Assembly: GCF_021155775.2 (NCBI RefSeq)
Contig: NC_060232.1
Coordinates: forward strand, 17,615,922-17,679,921
Direction of reading: 5' to 3'
Origin: Neodiprion pinetum
Lineage: Eukaryota; Arthropoda; Insecta; Hymenoptera; Diprionidae
Length of the DNA: 64,000 nt
The position numbers and the translations under genes are program-made. The notes beneath the pieces were generated by a model. The model had not been told where the DNA came from, did no database searches, and worked only from the letters and a program-made list of their open reading frames with translations. Shown here in pieces: positions 44,754 through 56,641 of the stretch; positions within the stretch are counted from its first letter, which is position 1, and each line of letters begins with the position of its first letter.

Positions 44754-46083
44754 TCTCTAACATAACAGGTACATCCAACTATCACATCAAGGACACTTGG
44801 TCTTTTGTAAACAAAATCAGGAATACACCAATCCCTCTTGAACACCTGTTGGTGTCCTTAGATGTCAAATCACTGTTTACCAACATTCCAACCAATTGAG
44901 CAATATCTATTATCAGTAAAAACTGGCCCAACTTAAAATCTCACACTAACATAAATAAAAAAGAATTCCTCGCAGCCACCAAACTTTGTCTAGATTCATG
45001 CTATTTCGCCTACAAAGATAAATTCTACCAACAAATTTTTGGCGTAGCAATGGGCTCACCAATTAGCCCAGTAGTAGCGAATTTAGTACTTGAACATTTT
45101 GAAAAAAAAATAATTTCACATCCTCCTTTTAGTCTCCCCTTTACTATCGTTTTGTAGACGATATTATAACTTGTGTAAAGAATGAAAACCTACAATTCCT
45201 TTTGAATAAGTTTAACAATTTTCACCCACGTATACAGTTCACCTTTGAGTTGGAAAAAGATGGTAAGATCAGTTTTTTTGACACTATGGTGATTAACCAT
45301 AATGATACTATAATTTTAGATTGGCATCACAAACCAACCTGGTCTGGGAGATACATTCACTTTAATTCTAATCATCCCATAAAACATAAAAAATCTGTCG
45401 CCATAGCCTTATTCGATCGCTGCCTTAAAATTTCAAACCCTCAATTTCTTAAAAAAAATTTAAAACTTGTCGAAACAACTCTCATCTCTAATGGCTACCC
45501 TTTAAAATTCATTAATGATATCAAAAAGTATAGAGTGGATAAAATGTACAACTCGATTGATTGGAATTCAGACTCCAACAATCAAACTAATGTTAAGGAC
45601 AAATTTAAAAACTCCATCTCTATACCCTACATTGAAAATCTGTCCAGCCAAATCAAAAAAATTTTGAATGACGAGGGTATTGAAATTACTTTTAGAATCT
45701 CTAATAGTACCAAACTTCCTCTGTTTTCTCATCTTAAATCTGTAACTCCTAATTTAGATAAAATTAATTGTGTATACAAAATACCATGTCGAGACTGTAG
45801 CAAGAGTTATATTGGACAAACGTTACAACATCTAAAAAATAGAATTTCTGGCCATCGCTCTAATATTAAATGCCATGATACTGATAGATGCGCTTTAGCA
45901 GAACACTCCTTAAGTCTTGGACACAATTTTGACTTCAACAACTCTATAACCCTAACTACAGAACCGAACTGGTATAAACGTATCATTAAGGAAATGATTC
46001 ATATCTTTAAAAACAAAAGGAACTCTGTTAACAAACGTACTGATATCCAACATCTCAGCCATTTATACTCAAACATTCTCTAG
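44754..46083 (+). pseudogene. Penelope RT/GIY-YIG, right copy
   Basis: Plus-strand counterpart of the left copy. The 293-codon frame at 45202-46083 contains the same 277 residues as the frame at 43306-44139. It begins within the RT after the N-terminal part found in the spacer, so it is truncated earlier. It shares the TGA after FTNIPTN (near 44898) and the frame change before YYRFVDD (near 45140). Confidence 0.85.
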
Positions 46084-46549
46084 CATTCAAATATTGGCGC
46101 CCTTTGCTCCGATTGGTCATCTGCCTTGAAATCTATGATATTCGAACATAGATCAATATCACACTTTATTACCATAGATTTACGGATCGATTTCCGCTAA
46201 CCTTCACTTCCGTCCAAAATGCTGAACTAGCAACACCTAAGCATGAACTGGTCGTCAAATTTTGTGAGTAATCTGTCCAAATTTAGTTGATCTCTTTTTC
46301 ATTTCAAATTCCACATTCTTATTAAGTACTCGAGTCGCCAAAATTTAACTCTTATAAACGTATTTTTCCTCTCTTTCGCCATCCGTAAAAAATTTTTACG
46401 ATAAACCTCAAACTGTCACTCAAACATGTGTACAATTGTTTAATTTATCACTTATTTTTACAACAACAAACATTCTTATGAACGTATCTCCATGCTTTCA
46501 ATTCAGAATTTTGTTTTGAAGCATTCTTTTTTTGTTAATTATTATAGAA

Positions 46550-46600
46550 ATTTTCCTGAGGATGGTCGGCAGGGCCCGGCCGAAACGTCGATTATTATGT
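46550..46600 (+). ncRNA. Hammerhead-like motif, right palindrome arm
   Basis: CTGAGGA (46556-46562), one unpaired T, stem II GGTCGG/CCGGCC (46564-46569 with 46576-46581, one G-U pair), loop CAGGGC, then GAAACGTC (46582-46589). Stem I is weak (C-G and T-A next to the core). The core and single unpaired base match the motif at 40719. Confidence 0.55.
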
Positions 46601-47005
46601 TTACGTTTTCCAAATAATTAAACTTCTTCTCCTGACCGGAATTTTCGACTAATTTCATCTTCAATCAACCTCCTGGTCACGAACTTCTTTCACAAATATT
46701 TCTATTTAAGTTCTAGGGATACAAAAATTAGAAGAGAGAATTAGAAGAGAGAAGGACGGCGAAAACAATGTCAGAAAAAAAGAGAAAAAGAAAAGAAAAA
46801 AATAAAGCAGAAGAAAGCAAAGAAAGCAGCAACATAGAAACGTGGGAAGCAGGAAGTGGAGAAGACTAGATGACGAGTCGCCATCAAGAGCGAGTCTCTT
46901 CTGTCCGGAAAAGATGCTGATAAAGATCGCGTTTAAAAACAGCAAGCGTTGGGACAGACCTGAGTTCGGTAGGTAGAGAGTACCAGTGTCAAGCGCCTCT
47001 GACCG

Positions 47006-49115
47006 TCAGGGAGTGACGATAAGCCTCAGAACGCGGAAGGGGCAGAACAAGTTCACCTGGATTTCGCAACGTGGAGGTGAAAGCTGCAGGTGCACGAATC
47101 GAGAATAATGCGGTTGCCCCGTGCGTAAGATATTAAACACCGCAATCAAGAGGAGGTACAATCGTCGGTCGCTAATTGTAAGCCAGCCTAAAGGTGAGGA
47201 TTGAAACGTCTCGTGCAACGTCATCAACAAAGCGGACACAATTGTTCGGAAGGTGCTGCAACTTGAGGTTAAGGCTGGATGAAAGATCGAGGAAGACCAG
47301 GCAGCAATAGTCGAACAAAGGAAAGACCACGCAGCAATAGTCGAACAAAAGAAAGACCAGAGCGACAACGAGGCGCCTGCGCAACGAGCGAGAGAGTAGG
47401 CGGCGCGAAGAAGAAAGCTGACGCAGAGTGGTGTGCACTCGATTTGAAATCAGATTGATTTGGGCAGTCCAAGAAAGCTTGCTGTCAAGAATAAGCCCAA
47501 GATCACGTACAGAGTGAGAGTAAGGTAGCGAAAACCCATCAAGAAGGACTGGAGAGAGTGCGGCAGATACAGGGCAAGGCCTTGTCAGAAGATTGCCACT
47601 GCCGAGGACCAGAGCATGGAACTTCGACACATGAAGTTGAAGCAAGGCGCGTCGCGACCAACCTAGCACTGCTTTCACATCTTCATTCATGCAAGCAACG
47701 GCATACGCGAATTGATCCGCGGTGCACTGTCAATAGATCTGAAGATCGTCAGCATAAATCAGATGAGAGCAGTTTTTCAAGACAGATGAAATGTCGTGAA
47801 TGAAAAGAGAAAACAAGAGTGGCCCCAGGACAGAACCCTGGGGCACACCCAAATCCAGAGGAGCCCATGAGGACAATGGTTGATCCGTCATCGAGACTGC
47901 TTGCAGTCTGCCCTGCAAGTAGGAAGAGATCCAGCGGAGTGCATGATGAGAGAACCCGATTTTGCAGAACTGGTCAAAAAGGACAGAATGCGGAATGGTG
48001 GCAAAGGGTTTACTGTAGTCGAAGAGGACTAGTAGAGTAAGCCTGCGACTGTCCATGCCAAGTCAAACGTCCTCAGTGAAGCGAAGCAAAGCTGTCTGGG
48101 TGCTGAAGCCACAATGAAAGCCGGATTGACGGTGGTCGAGCAAGTCGTTCTGTACCAAGAAGGAGGAAATTTGTGCCAAGACTATGCGTTCAGACACCTT
48201 GGAAAGGAAGCAAAGATTGGTAATGGGCCACACCTGTTCAAGAGTGGTGGGGAGCTTCACCTTACCTAAGGGGGTGACGCGCGCGCACTTCCAAACCACG
48301 GGAAACACCCCAGAGTTCAAGGAGCGATTAAGTAGCTCAAGTATGAGTGGCAAAACAACAGGTAGAGAGAGAGTTTTAGATCGGTGATGGATAAGTCATC
48401 AACCCCACGAGACTTGGAGCTAAAATGACTAAGAGCGCATAAGAAATCATCTAGTGAGATGTCACGGAAGTGAAATAGCTTGTCGTTGAGTTCAGCCTCA
48501 GGCAGATCGGCGAAAAAAGCCGTGACCTCTGCAGAGGACGTAGGGCGCTGTGACACAGCACTGAAATGGCGATTACCGAAGTTACCGCAACTGTTCAAAC
48601 GCGAGGCTGCAATTCCAAGTTGTTTAAGCTCCCTCCAAAGGTCGCGGAAATGGTGGATGGTAGACAACCACCCAGAGTAATACTCGGCGCGCGCGGTGGA
48701 AATGCACCTGTACAAGTCATCGCGAGCCTCTCGGTAGCACTGCTGCGCGCCCTCCGTTCTACGACCGACGCCTATAAGCACGGTAGAGATTGTCCCTGGC
48801 CCGCAAAAGAAAATGGAGCTCAGGGTTAACCCAAGGGTGTGTTTTGGATTTGAGTTTGCGCGTGACATAGGGGGCGTGAGCATCAAGGGCGCGTGTGATG
48901 TTGCCCTGGAGACAAGAAACGAGGTCATCAACAGAGACTGAAGTGCCAAAAGAAGTCCCAAAGGAAGTCCAATCGCAACGAGCAAGGAAATCGGAGAAAG
49001 CATCCTGCGAGAGATTACGATGGGTGCGTGATTTGAGGCTTTTGCGGAGGGTCAGAGGAGCAGTCAGTTCGACAAGATTTCTACAAGTCCTGATTGAAAA
49101 AAAAATATAATTCAA
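47006..49115 (-). pseudogene. Non-LTR retrotransposon (LINE) RT, 5'-truncated
   Basis: The minus-strand frames together follow the order of a LINE ORF2 from the endonuclease-RT linker: LKSKTHPWVNPELHFLLRAR (48.8 kb), FRDISLDDFLCALSHFSSKS (48.4 kb), MPLILELLNRSLNSGVFPVV with FHCGFSTQTALLRFTEDV (48.1-48.35 kb), LVLFDYSKPFATIPHSVLFD, LGVPQGSVLGPLLFSLFIHD and the catalytic IYADDLQIY (47.73-48.05 kb), then VRDLGLILDSKLSWTAQINL (47.2-47.7 kb). Frame changes separate the blocks. The set is typical of Jockey/CR1-like clades; the clade call is tentative. The endonuclease is absent. It starts just beyond the right target duplication of the Penelope dimer. Confidence 0.8.
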
Positions 49116-49194
49116 TCTACAGAAAAAAAATATTGAAATTCAGAAGAAAAAATTTGCTCTTAAATTGAATCAAAATAAATTAATGCTAGCTTTG

Positions 49195-49280
49195 AAAACC
49201 CCGCTCGCTAAAGCTCGCTCGGGGTCGGATGTCTAGTGTAGGTGGTATTTGTGATCGTGCTCTCGCTGCGCTCGCTTACT
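49195..49280. repeat. GC-rich hairpin near CTAG (Helitron-end-like)
   Basis: CCCCGCTCGCTAAAGCTCGC followed by TCGGGG and, 8 bases on, CTAG; then CTCGCTGCGCTCGC. The style resembles Helitron 3' hairpins, but no matching 5' end was found. Confidence 0.25.
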
Positions 49281-51140
49281 CATGTCAGTGTTTTGCCATA
49301 TGATCAAGATTCGCGGCAGCGAATCATCGCCAAGTACCGCAGGCCGGCGAGCACTAGCCGAGAATCTTTACCCGAACCAACTAAAGCCCGAAATCAGGGT
49401 GTCATATTTCCGGAACGTGTAAATGATTTCCAACGAAACTTACAGAACCTGAAGATCTTGTCCATCTGACCTTGCACTATACATTTGATTGAAACCTGTT
49501 CAGCAGTTATAAAGTTAATATCAGTCAAAGTCGATGTAAAATGAAAAATTTTCTTCTTCTTCTCCGCCCCTAGGCTTGGAACCTCAGTGAGTGACGAGCG
49601 ACTACACGGATTGAGTTCAAATTTAAACGAGAAGTCACTGCCATTGAAATGTCACCTCCTATTGATTTGGAAGTAAATCCGAACATGCACTCGAACGACA
49701 AAAATTGTTGAAATCTTGAGGCATGAACGCTGCTTGGAACCTCACTATGTATCGAACTGGTATGCATATATTGAACTTTGAATTTGAAACAATAGTGAAA
49801 GACATTAAAATCTTGAAGCCTATTGATTTTGATGTGAATCAGAACACGTAATCAAATGTTATTACCGTCTTTCAGAAGACTTATTAAGAGTGAACCATCG
49901 TGGCCGTCATCTTTGTAGTCGACGGCCGAGTTGACTGGTGATCAACGTAGGAACTTCCGCGGTCAGGAGCGTACACATATGCAAAATCATATACCTATGG
50001 TGCCTTCGCGGTCCCAAATTTCTAAAATTTTCTTTGACGAGAACATGTGCAGAACATTAATTCTTCGGTATCAAAGATTGATTCAGTTGTAATGATGTAT
50101 AGTTTTTTTTTTGCTTTTATTTTTGTATTGTGTTCCGGAACAGAAAACTACTTCATTTCCAATCAACGTATGTGACAGCTTGTTCAATTGAAAAGAATGA
50201 GTCTATAACAAACTTGTGATGATTGATGGTAATAATTGCCTACACTGAGATGAATCATTGTTTGACACAATAACGCAGCCTTACACTGGTCATTAAAAAT
50301 AGTAGGATTACCAAATAGATTCATGAATAGTTGTAAATAGAACAGAAGTATGCATTTATGTTAATATCGAAGTATACAGGATAATTACTTGTACATTTTC
50401 TCATTCCACTTACTATTAGTTGCAAAAATTTGCAAAAGATGTTTTCAAAAATAGTTCAACACAAATAGTGTATATAGTTAGAAAGGTCCTTAGAATGCTT
50501 ATCTGAAAAAGATGTGAAGATTGGCTACAAAAAAAAATTAGAAAATTCTTCGCTAAGATCTGTACAGTGACTCCATATCATCTTCGTTGCATTTCCAGAC
50601 TGCTGAGTATCACCTTTAGGGTTGTAATATTTCCACATTACACCATTTTCGAGCTGTTACCGTACACATACCAGACTCCCTCAAAGTTGTCTTGCAGTAT
50701 TCGCTTCGTAGAATGTTGTACATTTTCAACTCAGTGCTTTCTTGAAGCCCTTGCTGAATTCATTCTGTATCTCTCGATCTTCCAGGCTATGTTCAGTCAT
50801 CGAGCGAATAAGCTGCAGATCTCAACGATGTTCAATATAAATCTGGCACAACAGTCTTTTGAAGATCAAGTTACTTCGTCTAGAAAATTGAAAATCTTGA
50901 CTACGCTTCCGAGGAAGCACGGCTGTTATGCGCTAGTGTAATATTACGTGGCGCATAATATTTTTTAGTGAAAACATATAAAGTATGCAAATAAGTAGTA
51001 TAACAAGGAGAGTTCTGAATAGAAACACCTTCTTTACCGACCAAGCCGACCAATGCGCCTATACGTGCATCCCAGACGCAAACCCTTGAAAGTTACTCCC
51101 CACTCTCGTAAGATAAAACGTGCTCTGCCGACCGTTCGTC
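49281..51140. other. No recognised gene
   Basis: Contains two degenerate units of about 160 bp starting GCTTGGAACCTCA (near 49575 and 49733). A 124-codon plus frame at 50567-50941 has no motif I recognise. Confidence 0.35.
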
Positions 51141-51145
51141 GGTAA

Positions 51146-51262
51146 GAAAATCTCCCAAATGACCATGATCGAAGGTAAAAAATCCTTCAAATGACCATGA
51201 TTGTCGGTGAAAAATCCTCCAACTGACCCTGATCGTCGGTAAAAAATGCCTGAAATTGCCGT
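51146..51262. repeat. 32-bp tandem repeat, about 3.5 units
   Basis: Units built on AAATGACCATGAT...GGTAAAAAAT (51158, 51190, 51222), diverged by a few bases. Confidence 0.6.
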
Positions 51263-51339
51263 GGTGTTAGCCCTTGTGGGATAAGTTGTGTTCTTTGTCG
51301 GTGAAGAAGATCATGCTCATAGAGCGGGATCGATAACTG

Positions 51340-53395
51340 CATTACCGAGCGCACTCCGTAAATCCTCAGGCGTTCGAGTGGACCCCGTGGATCCTCGGAC
51401 GTTCGACCGGGAATCCTGGCGTGTGTCAGGTTTTGCGAGCTTCCAGAAGGTTCGAGAAGATTCTCACGGCCTTGAATGAATCTAGACTGACAAACAATTC
51501 GTCCGACGTGTTTTGACTCGACGGTGAGCGGCATGCGGTCAAAGGATTTCGGTGCGACGTTGAATTTTGGACAAACAATTCTCGGAATCGTCCGACGTGT
51601 TTCGACTTGACGGGGAGCGGCATGCGGTCAAAGGATTTCGGTGCGACGTTGAATTTTGGACAAACAATTCTCGGAATCGTCCGACGTGTTTCGACTTGAC
51701 GGTGAGCGGCATGCGGTCAAAGGATTTCGGTGCGACGTTGAATTCTGAAAGACCCGCTCTGGCCTTGAACGAATTTTAAACAAACAATTCTCGGAATCGT
51801 CCGACGAGTTTCGACTTGACGGCGAGCGGCCTGCCGACAACGGATTGCGGTGCGACGTCGAATTCTGAAAGGTTCTAAAATTTTTATGCGGCTGCTTCGA
51901 CCCTGAACGAACGTAGGCTGACAAACAATGTCAGAAAGAGCTTCTTCGAGAAGGACTTTGGAACAACAAGGTGAATTGAAGAAACGACTAGAACTGCTCA
52001 TCAAGAATATTGTAGAAGTAAAACATCTGCTGAAAATCAGATCTGACCTCAATCAACTCACAAGAGATTTTGAGCACATACCACTCGACAGTAACGATCA
52101 TAGACTTTTCAAAATTGAACGAAGTCGCTCGCCTGGAGACACTTCTGCCCTTGAAAAAGCTTTCGGACCTCGAAGTATACTTCTAATATCGAGTCAGTGG
52201 CGTTCGTCGGGTTAAAACGAAATTTGGTGGTAAAATCGTTCTGGACTTGGAGGACTCTTTCACGATTTTTCTATCGAACCGACCGACCAAGGCCCTCCAA
52301 GAAGATGAAGATTTGTCCCAGGAGTTGACGACAGCCAGTAAGGAGATACGTTTACATCTACGCTGCATTACCTGCATTACCGAGCGCACTCCGTAAATCC
52401 TCAGGCGTTCGAGTGGACCCCGTGGATCCTCGGACGTTCGACCGGGAATCCTGGCGTGTGTCAGGTTTTGCGAGCTTCCAGAAGGTTCGAGAAGATTCTC
52501 ACGGCCTTGAATGAATCTAGACTGACAAACAATTCGTCCGACGTGTTTTGACTCGACGGTGAGCGGCATGCGGTCAAAGGATTTCGGTGCGACGTTGAAT
52601 TTTGGACAAACAATTCTCGGAATCGTCCGACGTGTTTCGACTTGACGGTGAGCGGCATGCGGTCAAAGGATTTCGGTGCGACGTTGAATTTTGGACAAAC
52701 AATTCTCGGAATCGTCCGACGTGTTTCGACTTGACGGTGAGCAGCATGCCGTCAAAGGATTTCGGTGCGACGTTGAATTCTGAAAGACCCGCTCTGGCCT
52801 TGAACGAATTTTAAACAAACAATTCTCGGAATCGTCCGACGAGTTTCGACTTGACGGCGAGCGGCCTGCCGACAACGGATTGCGGTGCGACGTCGAATTC
52901 TGAAAGGTTCTAAAATTTTTATGCGGCTGCTTCGACCCTGAACGAACGTAGGCTGACAAACAATGTCAGAAAGAGCTTCTTCGAGAAGGACTTTGGAACA
53001 ACAAGGTGAATTGAAGAAACGACTAGAACTGCTCATCAATAATATTGTAGAAGTAAAACATCTGCTGAAAATCAGATCTGACCTCAATCAACTCACAAGA
53101 GATTTTGAGCACATACCACTCGACAGTAACGATCATAGACTTTTCAAAATTGAACGAAGTCGCTCGCCTGGAGACACTTCTGCCCTTGAAAAAGCTTTCG
53201 GACCTCGAAGTATACTTCTAATATCGAGTCAGTGGCGTTCGTCGGGTTAAAACGAAATTTGGTGATAAAATCGTTCTGGACTTGGAGGACTCTTTCACGA
53301 TTTTTCTATCGAACCGACCGACCAAGGCCCTCCAAGAAGATGAAGATTTGTCCCAGGAGTTGACGACAGCCAGTAAGGAGATACGTTTACATCTA
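51340..53395. repeat. 1,035-bp tandem duplication in the left arm
   Basis: Unit 1 (about 51340-52370) and unit 2 (about 52375-53395) are nearly identical at a fixed offset of 1,035 bp. The junction shows CTGCATTACCTGCATTACCG. Each unit contains 89-bp repeats (ACAAACAATTCTCGGAATCG, at 51571 and 51660, and again 1,035 bp on). Confidence 0.85.
51930..52364 (+). pseudogene. OB-fold-like Maverick-associated ORF, left arm, unit 1
   Basis: The first frame opens MSERASSRRTLEQQGELKKR and reads a coiled-coil LELLIKNIVEVKHLLKIRSD. An overlapping frame carries the conserved part: STVTIIDFSKLNEVARLETL, LPLKKLSDLEVYF, a stop, RVSGVRRVKTKFG and LDLEDSFTIFLSN. The TAA after EVYF and the cut-off at the duplication junction kill it. 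Confidence 0.5.
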
Positions 53396-53441
53396 CGCTA
53401 TCTTGGCGGACCGTACGGTCAACTTGAATTCGTATACGTTT
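52965..53441 (+). pseudogene. OB-fold-like Maverick-associated ORF, left arm, unit 2
   Basis: Copy of the preceding ORF with the same TAA after EVYF, so the mutation predates the duplication. The C-terminus is complete here: EIRLHLRYLGGPYGQLEFVY before the stop. Confidence 0.5.
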
Positions 53442-54043
53442 AATCTGAGTATCACATTCAAATATACAGTGTCCTGCGGATGTCTTACGTTCAATGAACA
53501 AAAGAAAAAAAAAAAAAAGATTCAAATTATGAATATTTTTTCATTTATCGCCTAACCATCTTGTATACCTTCAGTCCTACGTACGTTTTGTACCTTGTGA
53601 TTGCATCTAGAATTAAGTCTTAAAATCTGAGAAAATGCTACTTTGAACACCACTAAGCAACGATGGAGGGTTTCGAGCTGCGTTTGCGTCTTGTAACTGT
53701 AATGTGGACTCTACTATGAATTTTGGACCAGTTCAGACAAGACCAGAGTGCAAGGTCGACCGATAGCTGCGGTAGTATACATTCAGAACCAAGGATCTGC
53801 GGTGTTGGGTTATTATCGCTCTAGGAATGCAAAACATAACTCGGTTTGAGTACAGCTCGGTTAAGGATGGAGAGCAAGGTTGAATCATGCATAAGCTTTG
53901 CATTGAAAAAAAATTCTCTCTTAACAGCTAAGGTGAAGGTGAAGGTGTAAAATTATTTCATGAATATTTTGTAAAAACAGTTTTATTGAGTACAATTTTT
54001 AGGATACAGTTGGCAATTTCTTTACAACAATAGTACAATAATT

Positions 54044-54461
54044 CTATTCAACAGTATCATGACGAGGATGATATATTCGCCAGGAATGCGGGACCGCTCT
54101 TGTAGACGCTTCTGCGCAGTAACACAAATCGTACACCCTCGCCATCCGAACAGTACGATGATTATGTAGCCAATTTTGAAGTATCAAAACGTTCTGTGCT
54201 GCACAGATTGCGTTGGGTATTGTATAAACGTCGCATCTTAGAGACACAGCTGAAGTTTTTTGCAAGGTTTGAAGCGACGGACAGTCAAAGTCCGGCATAT
54301 CGATGATTCGAACTTTCGGGACAATTTTGAGCAACCGATCTCGTTTTTCTTCTCCTTTTACGTACACGGTTTCAGCTTTGCACAGCCTGTCTTCAATGGT
54401 CCATTCAACTTCCTCAAACGGTATGGTTCCACAGCTCCAACGTAAACCGTGAAAATCACGT
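54044..54461 (-). pseudogene. Conserved uncharacterised Maverick-associated protein, copy C
   Basis: Third member of the family at 7873 and 27930. The minus strand reads RDFHGLRWSCGTIPFEEVEW, then ETVYVKGEEKRDRLLKIVPK, DMPDFDCPSLQTLQKTSAVS and ICAAQNVLILQNWL, without a break to the stop at 54044. A TGA sits four codons upstream of HGLRW, and the KEVAV-type N-terminus is not recognisable. The motif order H-G-(L/I)-x-W, YVKG..K, P-(S/A)-(L/M)...L, C-A-x-(E/Q)-N-V is shared by the copies. Confidence 0.6.
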
Positions 54462-54647
54462 TCTCACCAAGAATTTTGGTTTTTGTATTTGACGTCCAGA
54501 GAACCCCATTCGTGAGGTGGCTTGAAGAATTTCGTCGGACGATTTCGAGAATTGTTTGTCTAAAATTAGTTCAAGACCAGAGCGGGTCTTTTAGAATTCA
54601 ACGTCGCGTCGCACCGAAATCCGCTTTTTATTTCAGACTATTCAATA

Positions 54648-54910
54648 GTACGACGTTCAATATTGAATAGAAAAATATCACCGAAAAAAAATATATGTAT
54701 TTGTCACTTAGCGCCAAACCATCCTGTCCACCTTAAACTCAACAAATTTTTGGGAACAGCAATTCGGACTTTGTATTTTATACCATTCGAGAGTACGACG
54801 TTCAATATTGAATAAAAAATATCAAAAAAAAAAAAAAATATATGTATTTATCACTCAGCGCTAAACCATCCAATCCACCTTAAACTCAACAAATTGTTAG
54901 TAACAGCAAC
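54648..54910. repeat. 145-bp tandem repeat, two units
   Basis: Units begin GTACGACGTTCAATATTGAA at 54648 and 54793 and include CACCTTAAACTCAACAAATT. Confidence 0.7.
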
Positions 54911-55685
54911 TCGAATCAACTTTTACGATCTAAGAAAGTGCTATTTTGCACACCGATGAGCAAAGACGAAGGTTTTCTAAGCTACGTTTTGAACCTCGTA
55001 ACTGTAACGTGAACTGTACGATGAGATTTCAGCGGACTCAGTCAAGGATACAGTGCAAGATTGATCAACATCTGAGTTAGCGTACGTTTAAAGCCGCAGG
55101 TCTTACGGAGTTGGGTTACTATCGCTCTTGGAAAGCAAAACATAATGACTTTGGTGTACAGATTAGTCCAGAATGAGATGCAAGGTTGAGGCGCAGTTGA
55201 GATTTCGTTTGACAAGTTTTTATTAATTTTATAAAAAAAGGTATTAAATATATAGATGTATATTCGGTTTCTCAACAAAATTTTGCGAAAAGTTTCAACG
55301 ATTGAAGAAAAGACGAGAATTATCACAACAATCGGACTCTTGAAAGCGCTCGCGTAAAAATTCAAACGTCTTTAGAGAACGGATGGAGGTACGCGGTCGA
55401 CGAAAATAATACTTGGAATCGTCGAGTTTCGACTTGACGTTAAGCGACCCGCGGTCAATGGATTTCGGTGCAACGTCAAATTCTGGAAGTTTCTGAAATT
55501 CGGAATTAAAAACGGTTGGTATTGATGATAAAAAAATATTTTATTTGAAAAAAGTTGAGCTAGTGAGTACGAGAGAGGATCAAAATACGATGTCGTCAAG
55601 AATCTGTTCTGTACGACGTTGAATTCTGGAAGTTTCTGAAATAAACTCTTAACTAACAGGATAGAGATTCTGAATTAAAAACGGA

Positions 55686-56480
55686 TCGTGAAACAATGAC
55701 TACAAGATCTGATATTTATTTAATGAAATTAAGAATCGGTTTCGTGGAGTCAGATATCCTCTGATTTGTCGTAACTTAAACGTATCAAAATAATAACGAA
55801 GACAAAAAAAGGTCTGTACATTGCGAACTACAGCATAAAGTCGTGAAACAATGACTAAATGATCTGGTACTTGTTTGTTCAATGAAATTAAGAATCTGTT
55901 TCGTGGAGCCAGATATTCCCTTGATTCGTCGTAACTTAAACGTATCAAAATAATAACGAAGACAGAAAAGGTCTGTACATTGCGAACTACAGCATAAAGT
56001 CGTAAAACAATGACTAAATGATCCGGTACTTATTTATTTAATGAAATTAAGAATCTGTTTCGTAGAGCCAGGTATCCCCTGATTCGTCGTAACTTAAACG
56101 TATCAAAATAATAACGAAGACAAAAAAGGTCTGTACATTGCGAACTACAGCATAAAGTCGTGAAACAATGACTAAATGATCTGGTTCTTATTTATTTAAT
56201 GAAATTAAGAATCTGTTTCGTGGAGCCAGGTATCCCCTGATTCGTCGTAACTTAAACGTATCAAAATAATAACGAAGACAAAAAAGTTCTGTACATTGCG
56301 AACTACAGCATAAAGGCGTGAAACAATGACTAAATGATCTGGTACTTATTCATTTAATGAAATTAAGAATCTGTTTCGTGGAGCCAGATATCCCCTGGTT
56401 TGTCGTAACTTGAACGTATTAAAATAATAACGAAGACAAAAAAGGTTTGTACATTGCGAACTACAGCATCAAGTCATGAA
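55686..56480. repeat. 158-bp tandem repeat, five units
   Basis: Units start CGTGAAACAATGACTA or a near variant at 55686, 55842, 56001, 56159 and 56317, and each carries CGTATCAAAATAATAACGAA. The right arm (60380-60720) has two inverted units. Confidence 0.9.
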
Positions 56481-56485
56481 ACTAC

Positions 56486-56641
56486 GACTATGAGATCATG
56501 CAGTTGTTCCTCCTGGAGCCATGTCTCGATATGACGATGTATATATATACGACGTATGTTCGGTAGATCAGGTTCCGGAAACATCACATCGTGTGGCGCC
56601 GGCTCCGGACTTAGCGGCAAGTTGAATACATTGGGAACCAT
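56486..56641 (-). CDS. Small proline-rich ORF
   Basis: 51 codons starting MVPNVFNLPLSPEPAPHDVM. Non-random composition and a good start, but no known family; it partly overlaps the end of the 158-bp repeats. Confidence 0.2.

Larger units (their letters stand above)
42725..46695. mobile_element. Penelope-like inverted dimer (giant palindrome) with 14-bp duplication
   Basis: The arms 42724-44635 and 44754-46665 (1,912 bp each) are inverted copies with no net length difference; all positions I compared agree. The spacer is 118 bp. The whole is flanked by ATATTTCTATTTAA at 42711-42724 and 46696-46709. Each arm is a 5'-truncated Penelope copy, 3' ends outward. The spacer encodes the next upstream part of RT (PPKIYFLPKIHKDNVPLRPI on the minus strand), so the left copy is slightly longer. 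Confidence 0.85.

Noticed and set aside
51426..53087. Repeated minus-strand frames rich in Ser, Arg and Pro (HRNPLTACRSPSS type)
   Set aside because: They arise from the 89-bp tandem repeats and recur in every unit with shifting ends; no family match.
54648..56480. CRISPR-like array of regular repeats
   Set aside because: Units are contiguous 145-158 bp satellites without unique spacers, in a eukaryotic transposon arm.
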